A stretch of DNA of 64,000 nucleotides from Macrophomina tecta (lineage: Eukaryota; Ascomycota; Dothideomycetes; Botryosphaeriales; Botryosphaeriaceae), in assembly GCA_024180945.1 (NCBI GenBank), contig JAKSGN010000035.1, forward strand, positions 372,001 to 436,000, given 5' to 3'. Positions 22,029-31,299 of this stretch are shown in pieces; within the stretch, counting starts at the first letter, position 1, and every line of letters begins with the position of its first letter. The translations under genes and the position numbers were made by a program. Under the pieces are notes generated by a model. The model was not told the DNA's origin. It did not search any database and was given only the letters and a program-made list of their open reading frames with translations.

Positions 22029-23303
22029 ATGGGAATGGAAGTCCGGCGGTTTGAATTCGAGCAACTGCCTCTGGAACTCTTTTCCGAAATTACTCGTCAC
22101 CTTGGTCTCCGTGATGGTCTTCTTTGTCTTGCCCTTGCTTCCCGCGCCCTGAACCATGCCGTCGAACGAGAGCTGTATGCTCACGTCACTATCCGCCACC
22201 GTCGTGCTGCCGAGAGATTTGCCCTTGCCCTCTGGAGTCGGCCGGACCGCCGGAGCTTTGTCCGCACAGCCCGCATCGACTCGACTGCCCATGAAGACAG
22301 CCCATCTGAAGGCAAATGGTCTTCTTGGATACTATGCCCGCTGCTGATGGCCTGCCAGAACTTGGAAAATTTTGAGATGGCCTCCCTTTCTGTACATGCT
22401 TCCCAAATACCAAGGAAAGACCCCTTCGAAGCCGACGAGCTGCTCAACAGTCAATACAGCTTCTTTGATGCAATTCAAACGACAGTCCTCGGAACTCCGC
22501 TGAAAGAACGAGTGCTCACCAAGCTGACAGTCCTCCGCCTATGTTTTCAATCTGAAGGAGAGGGCCGCACCGGATGGGGTGTTGGCCCGCAGCTCATGCA
22601 CATTTTTCTCAGCCCGACCCTTCGCGACATCTCGCTTCATCGTTGCAGGTTGGATTTGTGTGACTTGGAAACCCTGGATCTCTTGAAATACCAGAATTTT
22701 CAACGAAGCACGCCCCTGGAGACATTGCGACTAATGTATTCTGCTGCCGACAACCGCGTCCTGCGCAAACTGCTTTCGCTTCCCCGCCAATTGAAGCTGT
22801 TTCATTTCGAACCATATCTGGGTGCCTCTGACGAAGCTCGAAAGTCGGCATCGACATCTTTTTCGGACCTACGCGCTCTGCAAAATCTCTTGATGCAGCA
22901 GAAGGACTCTCTTCAGGAGATCCTTCTACTCGCTGACAAGACCGCGTTGGAATCTTGCACGGGATGTCTAGGCCTCAGGTATATGGAAAAGCTCTGTTCT
23001 GTGGCTGGTGATATATTTGCACAAGACGACCAGGCTGTCAAGCTCCCACCAGCTGTACACCGTCCACAGAATACCATCGACTTCTACACGGAGCTGGAGA
23101 AGGCTCGACCGGACTGGAGCCACTGGGTGAAACTTGATGAAGACCTGCTGCGGTATGAATTTGAAAAAGACGAAGACGGGCTCACCGAAATCTCTCCTCT
23201 GGATAGATATCGGTTGGAGATGGATTTGTACGGGTGCGTGTTGAGGGATGCACCTGTTGCTTCACCATTCGATTTGCCAACGGAAGACGACGCGGATCTG
23301 TAG
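22029..23303 (+). CDS. F-box protein A
   Basis: F-box proteins recruit substrates to SCF (Skp1-cullin-F-box) ubiquitin ligases. The predicted protein has 424 aa in one exon. The F-box is at the extreme N terminus (EFEQLPLELFSEITRHLGL..LCLALASRALN), followed by a divergent repeat region with hydrophobic strand patterns (LTVLRLCFQ, LRDISLHRCRLDL, LETLRLMYS, LKLFHFEPYL) like degenerate LRRs. The frame is open upstream to 21612, but those 139 codons are unlike protein; I start at ATG 22029 just before the F-box, with a second Met at 22035. It is a clear paralogue of F-box B at 24970: SFVRTARIDST matches AYVRTCRIQST, and FLSPTLRDISLH matches FLSPTLRHITIH. The substrate is unknown. Confidence 0.85.
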   Translation: MGMEVRRFEFEQLPLELFSEITRHLGLRDGLLCLALASRALNHAVERELYAHVTIRHRRAAERFALALWSRPDRRSFVRTARIDSTAHEDSPSEGKWSSWILCPLLMACQNLENFEMASLSVHASQIPRKDPFEADELLNSQYSFFDAIQTTVLGTPLKERVLTKLTVLRLCFQSEGEGRTGWGVGPQLMHIFLSPTLRDISLHRCRLDLCDLETLDLLKYQNFQRSTPLETLRLMYSAADNRVLRKLLSLPRQLKLFHFEPYLGASDEARKSASTSFSDLRALQNLLMQQKDSLQEILLLADKTALESCTGCLGLRYMEKLCSVAGDIFAQDDQAVKLPPAVHRPQNTIDFYTELEKARPDWSHWVKLDEDLLRYEFEKDEDGLTEISPLDRYRLEMDLYGCVLRDAPVASPFDLPTEDDADL

Positions 23304-23639
23304 CCAGCCTTCACATAACCAGAACAGGCTATGACTGGGTTTAGTTTCCCCAGTATATACTCTACCGTTTGCTTGGCTGAACCTCCTGATTCGGACAAAT
23401 TGCAGGTCTCCCATGCGACAGATATACCATTGTTCCCACTCTCCCGACCGGCGAAAACTGAGTAAATTGGTAAATTCAAGCATAAACAAGCGCATCAGAT
23501 AGCCTAGGCTAAATTGAGGATCGGCGGCGTCTGTCCTCTTCAAAAAAGAGGATAGTAGCCGCAACGCCAGCTACCCGCCGCTTGCCCTTCTCAAAAAGGA
23601 AACGCAGCCGCAACCGCCCGACAATTCACAGTCGGGACA
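23304..23639. other. short intergenic stretch
   Basis: Between F-box A and the transporter relic. A motif of the type CTTCTCAAAAAGGA/CTTCAAAAAAGAGGA with GTAGCCGCAACGC occurs twice (about 23536-23620), a small imperfect duplication. Confidence 0.4.
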
Positions 23640-24403
23640 CAAGCATATTGTGGAGAATAGTGCTTGGTGCGACCATGTCTTCCTTGAGGCGACCGGCCTC
23701 CCGAATTCTTACGTTACGTCCATCATCCTCGGTTCCGTCAGCGTCGCCGCTACCTTTATCGCGCTCTGGGTCGTGGCTCACTGTGGCCGACGCAAATGCC
23801 TGATGGCTGGTGCCGCTTGGGTGTGCATTTGTCTATTCATTTTCGCCTTTATTGGCCACTACAAGCTCCCCAATGTTGACGGTACCAATAACGCACAGGC
23901 TGGCCAAGTCATGATTGTGTTTACCTGCCTATTTATCGTAGCCTTCGCTATTACTTGGGGACCTCTTGCCTGGGCTATTGTTGGAGAACTCTATCCTGCT
24001 CGCTACCGAGCTACGGCTATCGGCCTGGCCGCCGCTTCCGTGCGTAAACCCCTTCCTCATGCTGGGGAAGTTCAAGAAGCTAACATGGATCTCCCCCAGA
24101 GAACTGGCTGGTGAACTTATCAGCTTCTTCTCTACATTCATCACCGGAGATATCGATTACTTCTTTGGACTTGTTTTCGCCTGTTGCTGCTTTTGCTTGG
24201 TGTTTATCGTCTACTTCTTTGTGGTAGAGACCCAAGGCCGCTCTCTCGAAGACGTTGATACGATGTACGTCACACATGTCAATCCCATCACGTCGGCTAA
24301 GTGGGAGCGGCCCAAGGCTCCTGTCAAGGAGCATGAGGCTGGTGTTGGTGGCGTCCATGGTAGAGCCACTCACGAAGGCGGCGAGCCCGAGCTTGCTGCA
24401 TAA
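23640..24403 (+). pseudogene. decayed sugar porter (hexose-transporter-type MFS), C-terminal part only
   Basis: The C-terminal third of a sugar porter is recognisable: ATGLPNSYVTSIILGSVS, HCGRRKCLMAG, AITWGPLAWAIVGELYPARYRATAIGLAAAS, then in another frame ELISFFSTFITGDIDYFFG and the family signature VETQGRSLEDVDTMY. About the first 300 residues of a normal 500-550 aa porter are missing. A likely original intron (about 24041-24100, GCTAAC branch and CCCCCAG acceptor) is still visible. The frame after it shifts by one base between NWLVN and ISFF, and another shift is likely near 23676 before FLEATGL. Truncation with two frame breaks supports a pseudogene. It lies between two paralogous F-box genes. 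Confidence 0.8.
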
Positions 24404-24969
24404 TTTGTATCTCTTCTGGAATGGAGGGCAGGGGAAAGGAGCTTGCTGTAATTAGCACGCTCAGCTGTAATCATGCGCGAGGAATATGGAAGGCGAGGAT
24501 TGTTTTGCAGGAATGCGGGAGCATCGAAGCTCGGTGGATATGAGGAGAGGCCGGATATCTGGTAGCGAACAACCTTCACTTAATCACTCCCCGGTACTGC
24601 GCGGGTTCAAGTGGCGTTGCTGCATATCCATGCAGGGGGCCGAGTGAGCAACTAGCGACGGCAGGATAGACGATCGTCATTGGCGAAATGAGACGTTCGT
24701 AGAGCACGCGTATGCTTTCTCATTGGCGGCGCCACACGCCTTGAACTGGCTAGCGTCACACCACTCGTCGCCTGTTGAACCTTGTTGCTTCGCGGAAGCG
24801 ACTCGTCGTTCCGTCGGCAGTTTCGGGCAGCATCTTTCTGTTCCTGCAGCTCCCAAGATCCCCGACCTGAGCTTATCCCCTGGCTCTCCTTTTCGCCAAA
24901 GATGAAATTCGATCGTCTCTCCAAGCATGTCGAACGCAGTCCTCAACACCACCGCCGGATCAGCCCGGG
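24404..24969. other. intergenic stretch before F-box B
   Basis: No supported gene. It presumably contains the promoter of F-box B; no clear TATA box was seen. Confidence 0.4.
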
Positions 24970-26412
24970 TTGGATGCAACAATGGCCATAACAATGGACA
25001 AGAACCCAGAAAAACCGCGCAGGCTTCCCGCTAAAGTTCTGGAGAAGATAATATGCGAGATGGCAGACAAGCCACTGGAACTGAGATGTCTCGCCCGCGT
25101 CTCGCGCTCCTTCCAGCCGATAGCGGAAAAACAGCTATACGCCTCTGTCGACATCTCCAGCGTAGAACAAATGGCTACTTTCGTCCAAGCTCTAGAGAAG
25201 CGCCCCGCCCGACGCGCCTATGTGCGCACATGCCGCATCCAATCCACACCGGGAGGGGAAGATACGGACGAGGCGCGCGAATGGCTCTCCTGCAACGTCT
25301 ACGCCAACATCGCCGCGCTCGAGAATCTCGAGGACCTCTCCATCACCTCCGACGCCCTGCTGGAGAGCGCCCAGACATGCTGCGACGGCCAGCCGCAGGA
25401 GGAGCAAGACGTGCTCGAGGCCTTCCTCTTCAAGGCCAGCCTCGCCATCACCCCTCCCGAGCTGCGCACCTGGCCGCACCTGACCTCCATCGAGCTGCAC
25501 TATCTAGCCGCCGCCGCGCTGCCCTCCACCACGAGCTTCCTCTTCCCCAGCACCAAGCGCTGGGCCTTCCCGGACCCCTCCTTCCTCTTCCTGTCCCCGA
25601 CCCTCCGCCACATCACCATCCACGACGCCATCTTCAGCGACACCTGCGGCGCCGCCCTGCTCTGCTGGAGCGCCGCCGCCGCCACCCACTCTTCCCACAC
25701 CTCCACCCCTTCCGACTATGACGACGAAGCGCCCCCGCCGCCGTCCCCTTCCTCAGACCCCACCAGCGACCGCATCCCCCCACCACGCCTCCGCTCCAGC
25801 ACCGCGTCCACGACAACACCCCCAACGCCCACCGCCTCCCTCAACCCCTCCTACACCCACACCACCCCGCTCCAATCCCTCCGCCTCCTCAACACCAGCA
25901 TCACCCTCCGCGCCCTCCGCACCCTCCTCTCCGCCCCGCGCGCCCTGCGCCACCTCTCCATCGCCGAGGGCCCTGGCTCCCGCGCGCGCGGGCTCGACGC
26001 ACTGGGCACGTATGTGGCGCGCGATGTGCAGGAGTGGTGCAAATGCGTTTTCGAGCAGCAGGGCGACAGCCTGGAGGTGCTGGAGGTGGCGGGTGGGGAC
26101 TTGGAATGTAGGAAGGGGATAGGGAGGAAGGCGTTGGACTTGAGGGGAATGGGGGCGCTGAGGGTCGTGAGGGGGCTGGGGAGGGGTGGGGGTGTGGATG
26201 TGCGGGTGAGGGAGGGAGTGCAGGTGCTGGAGATGGAGGGGGAGGAGAAGGGGGGCAGGGCGTGGGAGTGGGAGGGGTTGCTGGGGGGGTTGTTGGGCGT
26301 CGGGGTGGCGGGGTTGGGGAGGGCAGTGGATGTGATTGAGGAAGAGGAGGAGGAGGAGGGGGAGGAGGAGGAGGAGGGGGAGGAAGAAGAAGATTCGGAT
26401 GAGAGTTTTTAA
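24970..26412 (+). CDS. F-box protein B
   Basis: Single-exon frame of 480 aa. An N-terminal F-box-like helix set (RRLPAKVLEKIICEMADKP..RCLARVSRSFQPIAE) precedes degenerate leucine-rich segments, so an SCF substrate-receptor role is likely. It is paralogous to F-box A (shared LYASV/LYAHV, YVRTCRIQST, FLSPTLRHITIH) but has a long Pro/Ser/Thr-rich insertion at about 250-300 (APPPPSPSSDPTSDR). The C terminus is Gly/Val/Glu-rich and ends in an acidic run, from purine-rich GAG/GGA repeats at about 26340-26400, so the real end could have drifted. Alternative starts are the Met codons at 24982 and 24994; all precede the F-box. GC content and codon use are far more extreme than in F-box A. Confidence 0.8.
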   Translation: MDATMAITMDKNPEKPRRLPAKVLEKIICEMADKPLELRCLARVSRSFQPIAEKQLYASVDISSVEQMATFVQALEKRPARRAYVRTCRIQSTPGGEDTDEAREWLSCNVYANIAALENLEDLSITSDALLESAQTCCDGQPQEEQDVLEAFLFKASLAITPPELRTWPHLTSIELHYLAAAALPSTTSFLFPSTKRWAFPDPSFLFLSPTLRHITIHDAIFSDTCGAALLCWSAAAATHSSHTSTPSDYDDEAPPPPSPSSDPTSDRIPPPRLRSSTASTTTPPTPTASLNPSYTHTTPLQSLRLLNTSITLRALRTLLSAPRALRHLSIAEGPGSRARGLDALGTYVARDVQEWCKCVFEQQGDSLEVLEVAGGDLECRKGIGRKALDLRGMGALRVVRGLGRGGGVDVRVREGVQVLEMEGEEKGGRAWEWEGLLGGLLGVGVAGLGRAVDVIEEEEEEEGEEEEEGEEEEDSDESF

Positions 26413-26746
26413 AATGGATGGGGGAGTAGCTGGGAGGAGGAAGGAGCAGGTTCGGCGGCATACGGGTTTCATGCTGCTTCTGTCTCTGCGCTGATTTGTC
26501 TGTTCTGAGTGGAAGGCGTGTTCCGGAGTTGATTCAAGAATTGATAGTGGGTAACTGCAGGACTGGCTGTTGCTGCTGGAGTTGTATTGGAGCCATGCTC
26601 ACTTCTTATGTGATTTTATTCCACTTAATAATTGAAGAAAGCGCGTTTGACGATCTATGCAGGAGATCAAGCCCACCATCAAATAGCATACCTATCGCTA
26701 TTCGCAGCAATCAGGCAAGAGACGGTTTTGCATCGAACAGAGGTCT
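26413..26746. other. convergent intergenic stretch
   Basis: Lies between the 3' ends of F-box B (+) and F-box C (-). No gene seen. Confidence 0.45.
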
Positions 26747-28810
26747 CTACTTGAGATCAAGATTTAGTTCATCCCAAGCACCCGCCCGCTCAAGCTCCCT
26801 GCGCGCCGACTTGCTCAGCTGCCTCTCGAGCTGCTCCCTGTACGACTTGTGCAGCTGGTCCGTCGACGCCTGCAGCTTCGTCGAAACCATGATCAAACGC
26901 TCTCGACCCTACCACAACCGTCAGCAAGAGTCCTCACTCCAGAGCGTAAAACCCCTGACAAGAGAGGGAAGTGGTGCGTGTGAACCCACCGTCTCGTCAT
27001 GCGCCCTCCCGTCCACGACCAACCGCACCCCGCCACACCCCCTCAACGCCTCGCACAGCTCTGCCTTCCGCGCCGGCACCATCCTCCGCTCCCACCCGCC
27101 CTCCAGCACCAGCCGCCTCAACCGCGCTAACCTCCCCCCACTCCCCGTCCCGCGCGCGATCTCCACCACAACCGGCGTCACGTACCGCACCACCGCCGCC
27201 TCGACCTGCGCCTCGCACTCGACGCCCAGCTCCTCCAGGCTCTCGGGCAACACGTCCGCCAGCGCGCTCCACGGCTCGCGCGGCGCCCGCGTGATCCACC
27301 GCCGCACGCGCTTCCCGCGCCTGGTGAGGACCGTGGCGGGCGCGCGGGAGAGGCCGCCCGTCAGCAGGAGGGCTGATATGGATAGTTTTTTCAGGGCGGC
27401 GAAGGCGGCGAGGGAGCCGAGGCGCGGGACGGGTGGGTGGGAGTCGCCGCTGCCGTCGCCGTCGTCGTCAGGGCTGAAGAATAGGGCGGGTGAGGCGTGC
27501 AGGGTGAGGGAGGCGAGGGTGGAGGCGTGAGTGTTTAGCGCGGACATGATCGAGGGCGGGTGGAAGGCTTGGCCGTAGGGGGTTGTTTCGGCGCCCAGGT
27601 CATGGCTGGTGAAGGTTGGGTCGTCGGAGGACCAGGAGAGGTGGAGGTGGATGAGGTTGGCGCAGGCGGTGAGGAGCGTGTGGAGAGTTTCGGCGGTGAT
27701 GTTGGCGCACGTCAGGGTGAGGGATTGGATGCGGGAGGTGCGGTTTGGCCAGGTGGAGGTGAGTGGGTCGCCTGTTGTGTTAGTTGCAGCAGGGACTTCG
27801 TCGTCATGGGTGGGGGAGGAGCTGTCGAGGAGGGCGAACGGGCCGTCCAGGTCGTCTGGATCCATCTCGGAGTCTGTCTCAAAGCCTTCAGTGTATCGAG
27901 AGCGCGTGCTGATCATGTAACCCTTGAGCTCACGTAAGGAGGGAATCGTGAAGAAGTCCTGCATGTACTGGGCGGGAAAGCCCAGAGCGAAGACACTGTC
28001 GACTTTGTCCGCCGCGTACTCGATCTCGAGGGTACGTAGGCTGCGAAGAGGACCGTTGGCATTGCCGACGGTATTGTTTTTCTCAACCTGGCCGAGGAGC
28101 ATGCGGAGGTTGCGGTAGTTGAAGTCGTAGCCGGATTTATCCGGGACCCGTAGAAGGAGTTTTGTCAGGTTGAGACATCGACAGAGGAGCAGCACAAGCT
28201 CTGCATAGGGATTTCCGGCACGAAGATCTTCCAGCCACGCTGACTTGTTGTGCATTTCGACCTGATGAGCTGCAGTGACGAACGCTATGCGGTCGGCGCG
28301 GGAGTTGAGGTTCTGAATTGCGTTCCCGTCTTCCTCTTCGTCCGAACCGTCAAGCATCATTTCTCTTGCGTCACGATGGTGATTTTGCTCAGATGCGGTA
28401 TCAGAGTCCTCATCTGATCTTTCATCGCCGTAGCCCACAATACCATACATGGTTCTCCTGGGGCGTGTGACGCTGCCCATGTCACCTTCCATGACTTCAA
28501 AATGTATCTCAGACACACGTGCCGCAAGATCAGGCCGCTCAATGATGCGATGGAGAAACTGCCTTCGACTTGTATGCGGCTGAGCATTTTCATCCATGCC
28601 GTTGGAGAAAAACGAGTACAGCACTGGTTCACCCACTCGAAGGAAGCGTTTGGAGACCAGGCAGAACCGGAGTACTGGATTTTTGGGATTGCCCTTTACG
28701 CGTTCGTGGCTACCCCATGCTCCTTCGTAGTCACCGCGACGGCGGGCGGTGTCGATGTAGCCCAGAATCTCGAAGAGCAGTTCATCTGGTAGCTGGTCGG
28801 CTGGGGCCAT
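26747..28810 (-). CDS. F-box protein C with LRR-like repeats
   Basis: Exon 1 (28810-26990) gives 607 codons. Unspliced translation ends after 22 more, unlike-protein residues. A good intron, 26989-26909 (donor GTGGGT, branch GCTGACG, acceptor GGTAG), instead joins to exon 2 at 26908-26747, which encodes a helical, Gln/Arg/Glu-rich end (STKLQASTDQLHKSYREQLE). The spliced protein is 660 aa. The F-box is at residues 5-55 (DQLPDELLFEILGYID..RFCLVSKRFLRVGEPVLY). Next come SRRQFLHRIIERPDLAARV, an acidic disordered loop (SDEEEDGN) and degenerate leucine-rich segments. The RRQF..RPDLAARV block is shared with the double F-box protein at 33837-37229, so the two are related. Predicted role: substrate receptor of an SCF ligase; substrate unknown. 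The second exon is my inference from splice signals. Confidence 0.85.
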
Positions 28811-29118
28811 TGGATGGGAGAAAGGACTATTGAGGCACGGTCGACGTGGATTGGACGGGCGGCAGTGGGGCGCAGGGGAAGACGCGCTCCGTCTCGCGAA
28901 ACATGGGACGCGGACGACGCCCGAGGTCTTGGCGCGAGAGACACTATAATCCCTGGAAGGGCCTGTGAACGAGGTTTAGCCGCAAAGCAAGTAATACTTC
29001 GAGGGCTGACTCGCTCAGCCCATATTGGCCGTGTTTAGGCTCCGTTGATTGGACACAAAGACGATATCATTCCACTTTTGATTCATACTGATTGTGACCT
29101 TGTGTCAGGTTCCCAACA

Positions 29119-29420
29119 TTGGCAAAAGTTTTAATTAGTTTCTCATGCATACGCATGTGGTGTGCTGCAGTCGTGAATGCTACCGAGTCCTCTGCTGATG
29201 AGACAGGCAACCGGAGCGTCATCTGCTTACACAAAATCATTGTTCCATCGGTCGCTCCGGTCGTCAGTTGGATTGTGATAGGTTTCGATGAAGTCGACCT
29301 CGGACTCTTCGTCGAAACTCGAGCTAATCCTTGCCGCGGAGCTGTAACATCCCTGGTTGCAGGTCTTCGACTGAGTTTAGCCGAAAGTCAAGTGTTGAAG
29401 CGGTGACTCGGTTGAAAAGC
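29119..29420 (-). pseudogene. fragment of an F-box C-like gene
   Basis: On the minus strand, about 29186-29136 reads SVAFTTAAHHMRMHEKL, matching RIAFVTAAHQVEMHNKS of F-box C. It is preceded by acidic text (SFDEESEVDFIET) like the acidic loop that precedes the same block in F-box C. Stops and frame changes interrupt it, and neither the F-box nor the repeat region can be followed. It looks like a remnant of a duplicated F-box gene just upstream of F-box C. Confidence 0.45.
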
Positions 29421-29684
29421 ATGGACTGGAGACCATCGTTGGCTCTTTGCCAAATCAGCTCAATTTGTAGCACATTTCGTGCATACGATCCAAAATTAGG
29501 CCCGAAACTCACTACATCATTCCTCTTACTGTTGTGCCTTATAGTCTCAGTCTTTGGCACCGGCATCTGCCACCTGATTTTCGAATAACTGGATACAAGT
29601 TGTATAACGGCGGACATTTTCATGGGTCCCTACCGCTAGCCCGGGATCAACCCAAAATTCTCTTTCCCAGGGGCAGGCCGAAAC

Positions 29685-30690
29685 TCACACTCCGCGCCCC
29701 TTTCCACTCTCGCCTCGCCTCCGCCTACACCTTGGGCTCATTGCGGGGCAATCGACTGACGCTAGCAACGCCATCCAATCCCTCCCCAGTGCCTCCCAGC
29801 CTCCTTGCTCGGGAAAGATATCAAACCTTAACAACACCATAGCCGCGGCGGCCAAAACGTCACCGCTCGCAAAATGCCTGCCAGGATACATATTCGGCGT
29901 CGTGCCGAATGCAAGAGAGCCCGTCATATTCTTGCCGGCGATCTTATACTGCGAGCATCCGTGCCCTTGACGAAGCGCTACCGATCGAATTCCGTTGCAG
30001 CCTCGCCCTAGACCTCCCTTATGCTGGGCGAGCGCGGGCCCAAACATCTGGATGGCCGAGCCGGTCTTGATTATGCACCTATCGCCGAGCATGACATCGA
30101 AACTGCCTATGCTATCGCTCCCGAAGGCCCAGAAGGCGTCTTCGACGACAGGCGAAGCGGAGGGGGTTCTAGGCCTGAAGACAACTACGTGGTGGCCTGC
30201 GTGGCGATGTGGCGACACCACACGTAGAGGTTGAATGGCTCAGGTCATTCAGCCGCGAGGTCGACGACGAAGGGCTTGGAGTGCTTGAGCATCGTCTTGT
30301 TCATGCGGTCGAGGCCCTGGCCCTGGAGGGGCGCGTACATGGACTTAGTGACTAGCGAGAATTAACTGTTATCCTTGTCTGGGTCCCCAAGCAGCCGTGC
30401 TGCGGCGGGCCCTTCGAAGCCCACTGTTCGTGCTGTTGATGATGTCATGAACACGGCAAATCTCGTTACCTGCCGGCAGCGCTGCGCCGCGTTTACCGGG
30501 GCTGGCGAATCGATGAAATAGATTTTGGAGACGACAGTACTGATGCTATATGTCGGAAGGTTCGGATGCTGTGCGCTTGAGATTTTTTTCAGCTCATGGG
30601 CATCCGCAGATCCATCCAGATAGTGGAAATACCTGAGTTTCGCCTAATATTCCGCACCATCTGAGAGTAGGACAATCACATGTCCAACAT
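29685..30690 (-). pseudogene. decayed cytochrome P450
   Basis: Pieces of one P450 occur in order on the minus strand. The N-terminal part reads LPTYSISTVVSKIYFIDSPAP (about 30570-30511); the middle part reads LQGQGLDRMNKTMLKHSKPF (about 30330-30270) and EPFNLYVWCRHIATQATT; the C-terminal part reads IIKTGSAIQMFGPALAQHKGG and FGTTPNMYPGRHFASGDVL. The heme-binding loop should read FG..xxxCPGRHFA; here the Cys is replaced by Tyr (TGT to TAT, one G-to-A change). Stops interrupt the frame after DPDKDNS and after VVDLAAE. The I-helix and ExxR region are missing, because text from the first third runs straight into the C-terminal third. It resembles P450s with a CPGRHFA loop, of the type often called CYP7/CYP8-like in fungi. 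It cannot encode an active enzyme. Confidence 0.8.
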
Positions 30691-31299
30691 TCCGGATCTC
30701 TGGATAAACCAGGTAGCGCTCTGCGGAGTTATGTTCCATTATCAGGCGATAAGCTAAGTAGGCGAGTGCCAGGCGCAGCCAAGTTAATCAAAAAGGCAAT
30801 ATATCCGCTCATAACGAGGATGCGCACAGGCTGAGAGAGGAAGACTTACCGGAAACGCATTTTAGATATATGCCCGGTCCACTGCGAAAGTGGTCCATCC
30901 ATTTGGAGGCTTATCACGCGTGGAACAGCATCCCTCCGAAACTGTGCAGCGCTTGGGACGGTGTCTTTGGTACTCCGAAGTCTTAAGCTGAACGGGACGA
31001 GTAACAGTTAACTCGATTCGGATGAGCGTGAACTGCCGAGGCCTTACCACGGCTGCTGCCAAGGGACATGTCGATTCAACTATATCACGCTTCACACCTA
31101 CTTCCGTATGCTCGCGCGTGGCGGTAGGCGTTGCCCTGTGATGCTGACAAAGCAAATATGTCAATGATTTGCTAGAAATACATTAACGACGGACACTGAG
31201 GGATAGCCGGTTGAAGCATTGGTAGGCCCCAATCCAGATTGATCCATTCATATTATGGCAAACGCATCCGTTGAGGTATCGACATTGTGATACAGGCCG
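30691..31299. other. intergenic stretch, no supported gene
   Basis: Between the P450 relic and the F-box relic. A 100-codon frame at 30862-31164 on the minus strand shows no recognisable feature. Confidence 0.4.

Noticed and set aside
26496..27530. 344-codon plus-strand frame
   Set aside because: It is antisense to F-box C and Ser/Pro/Arg-rich, a typical shadow of a GC-rich gene.
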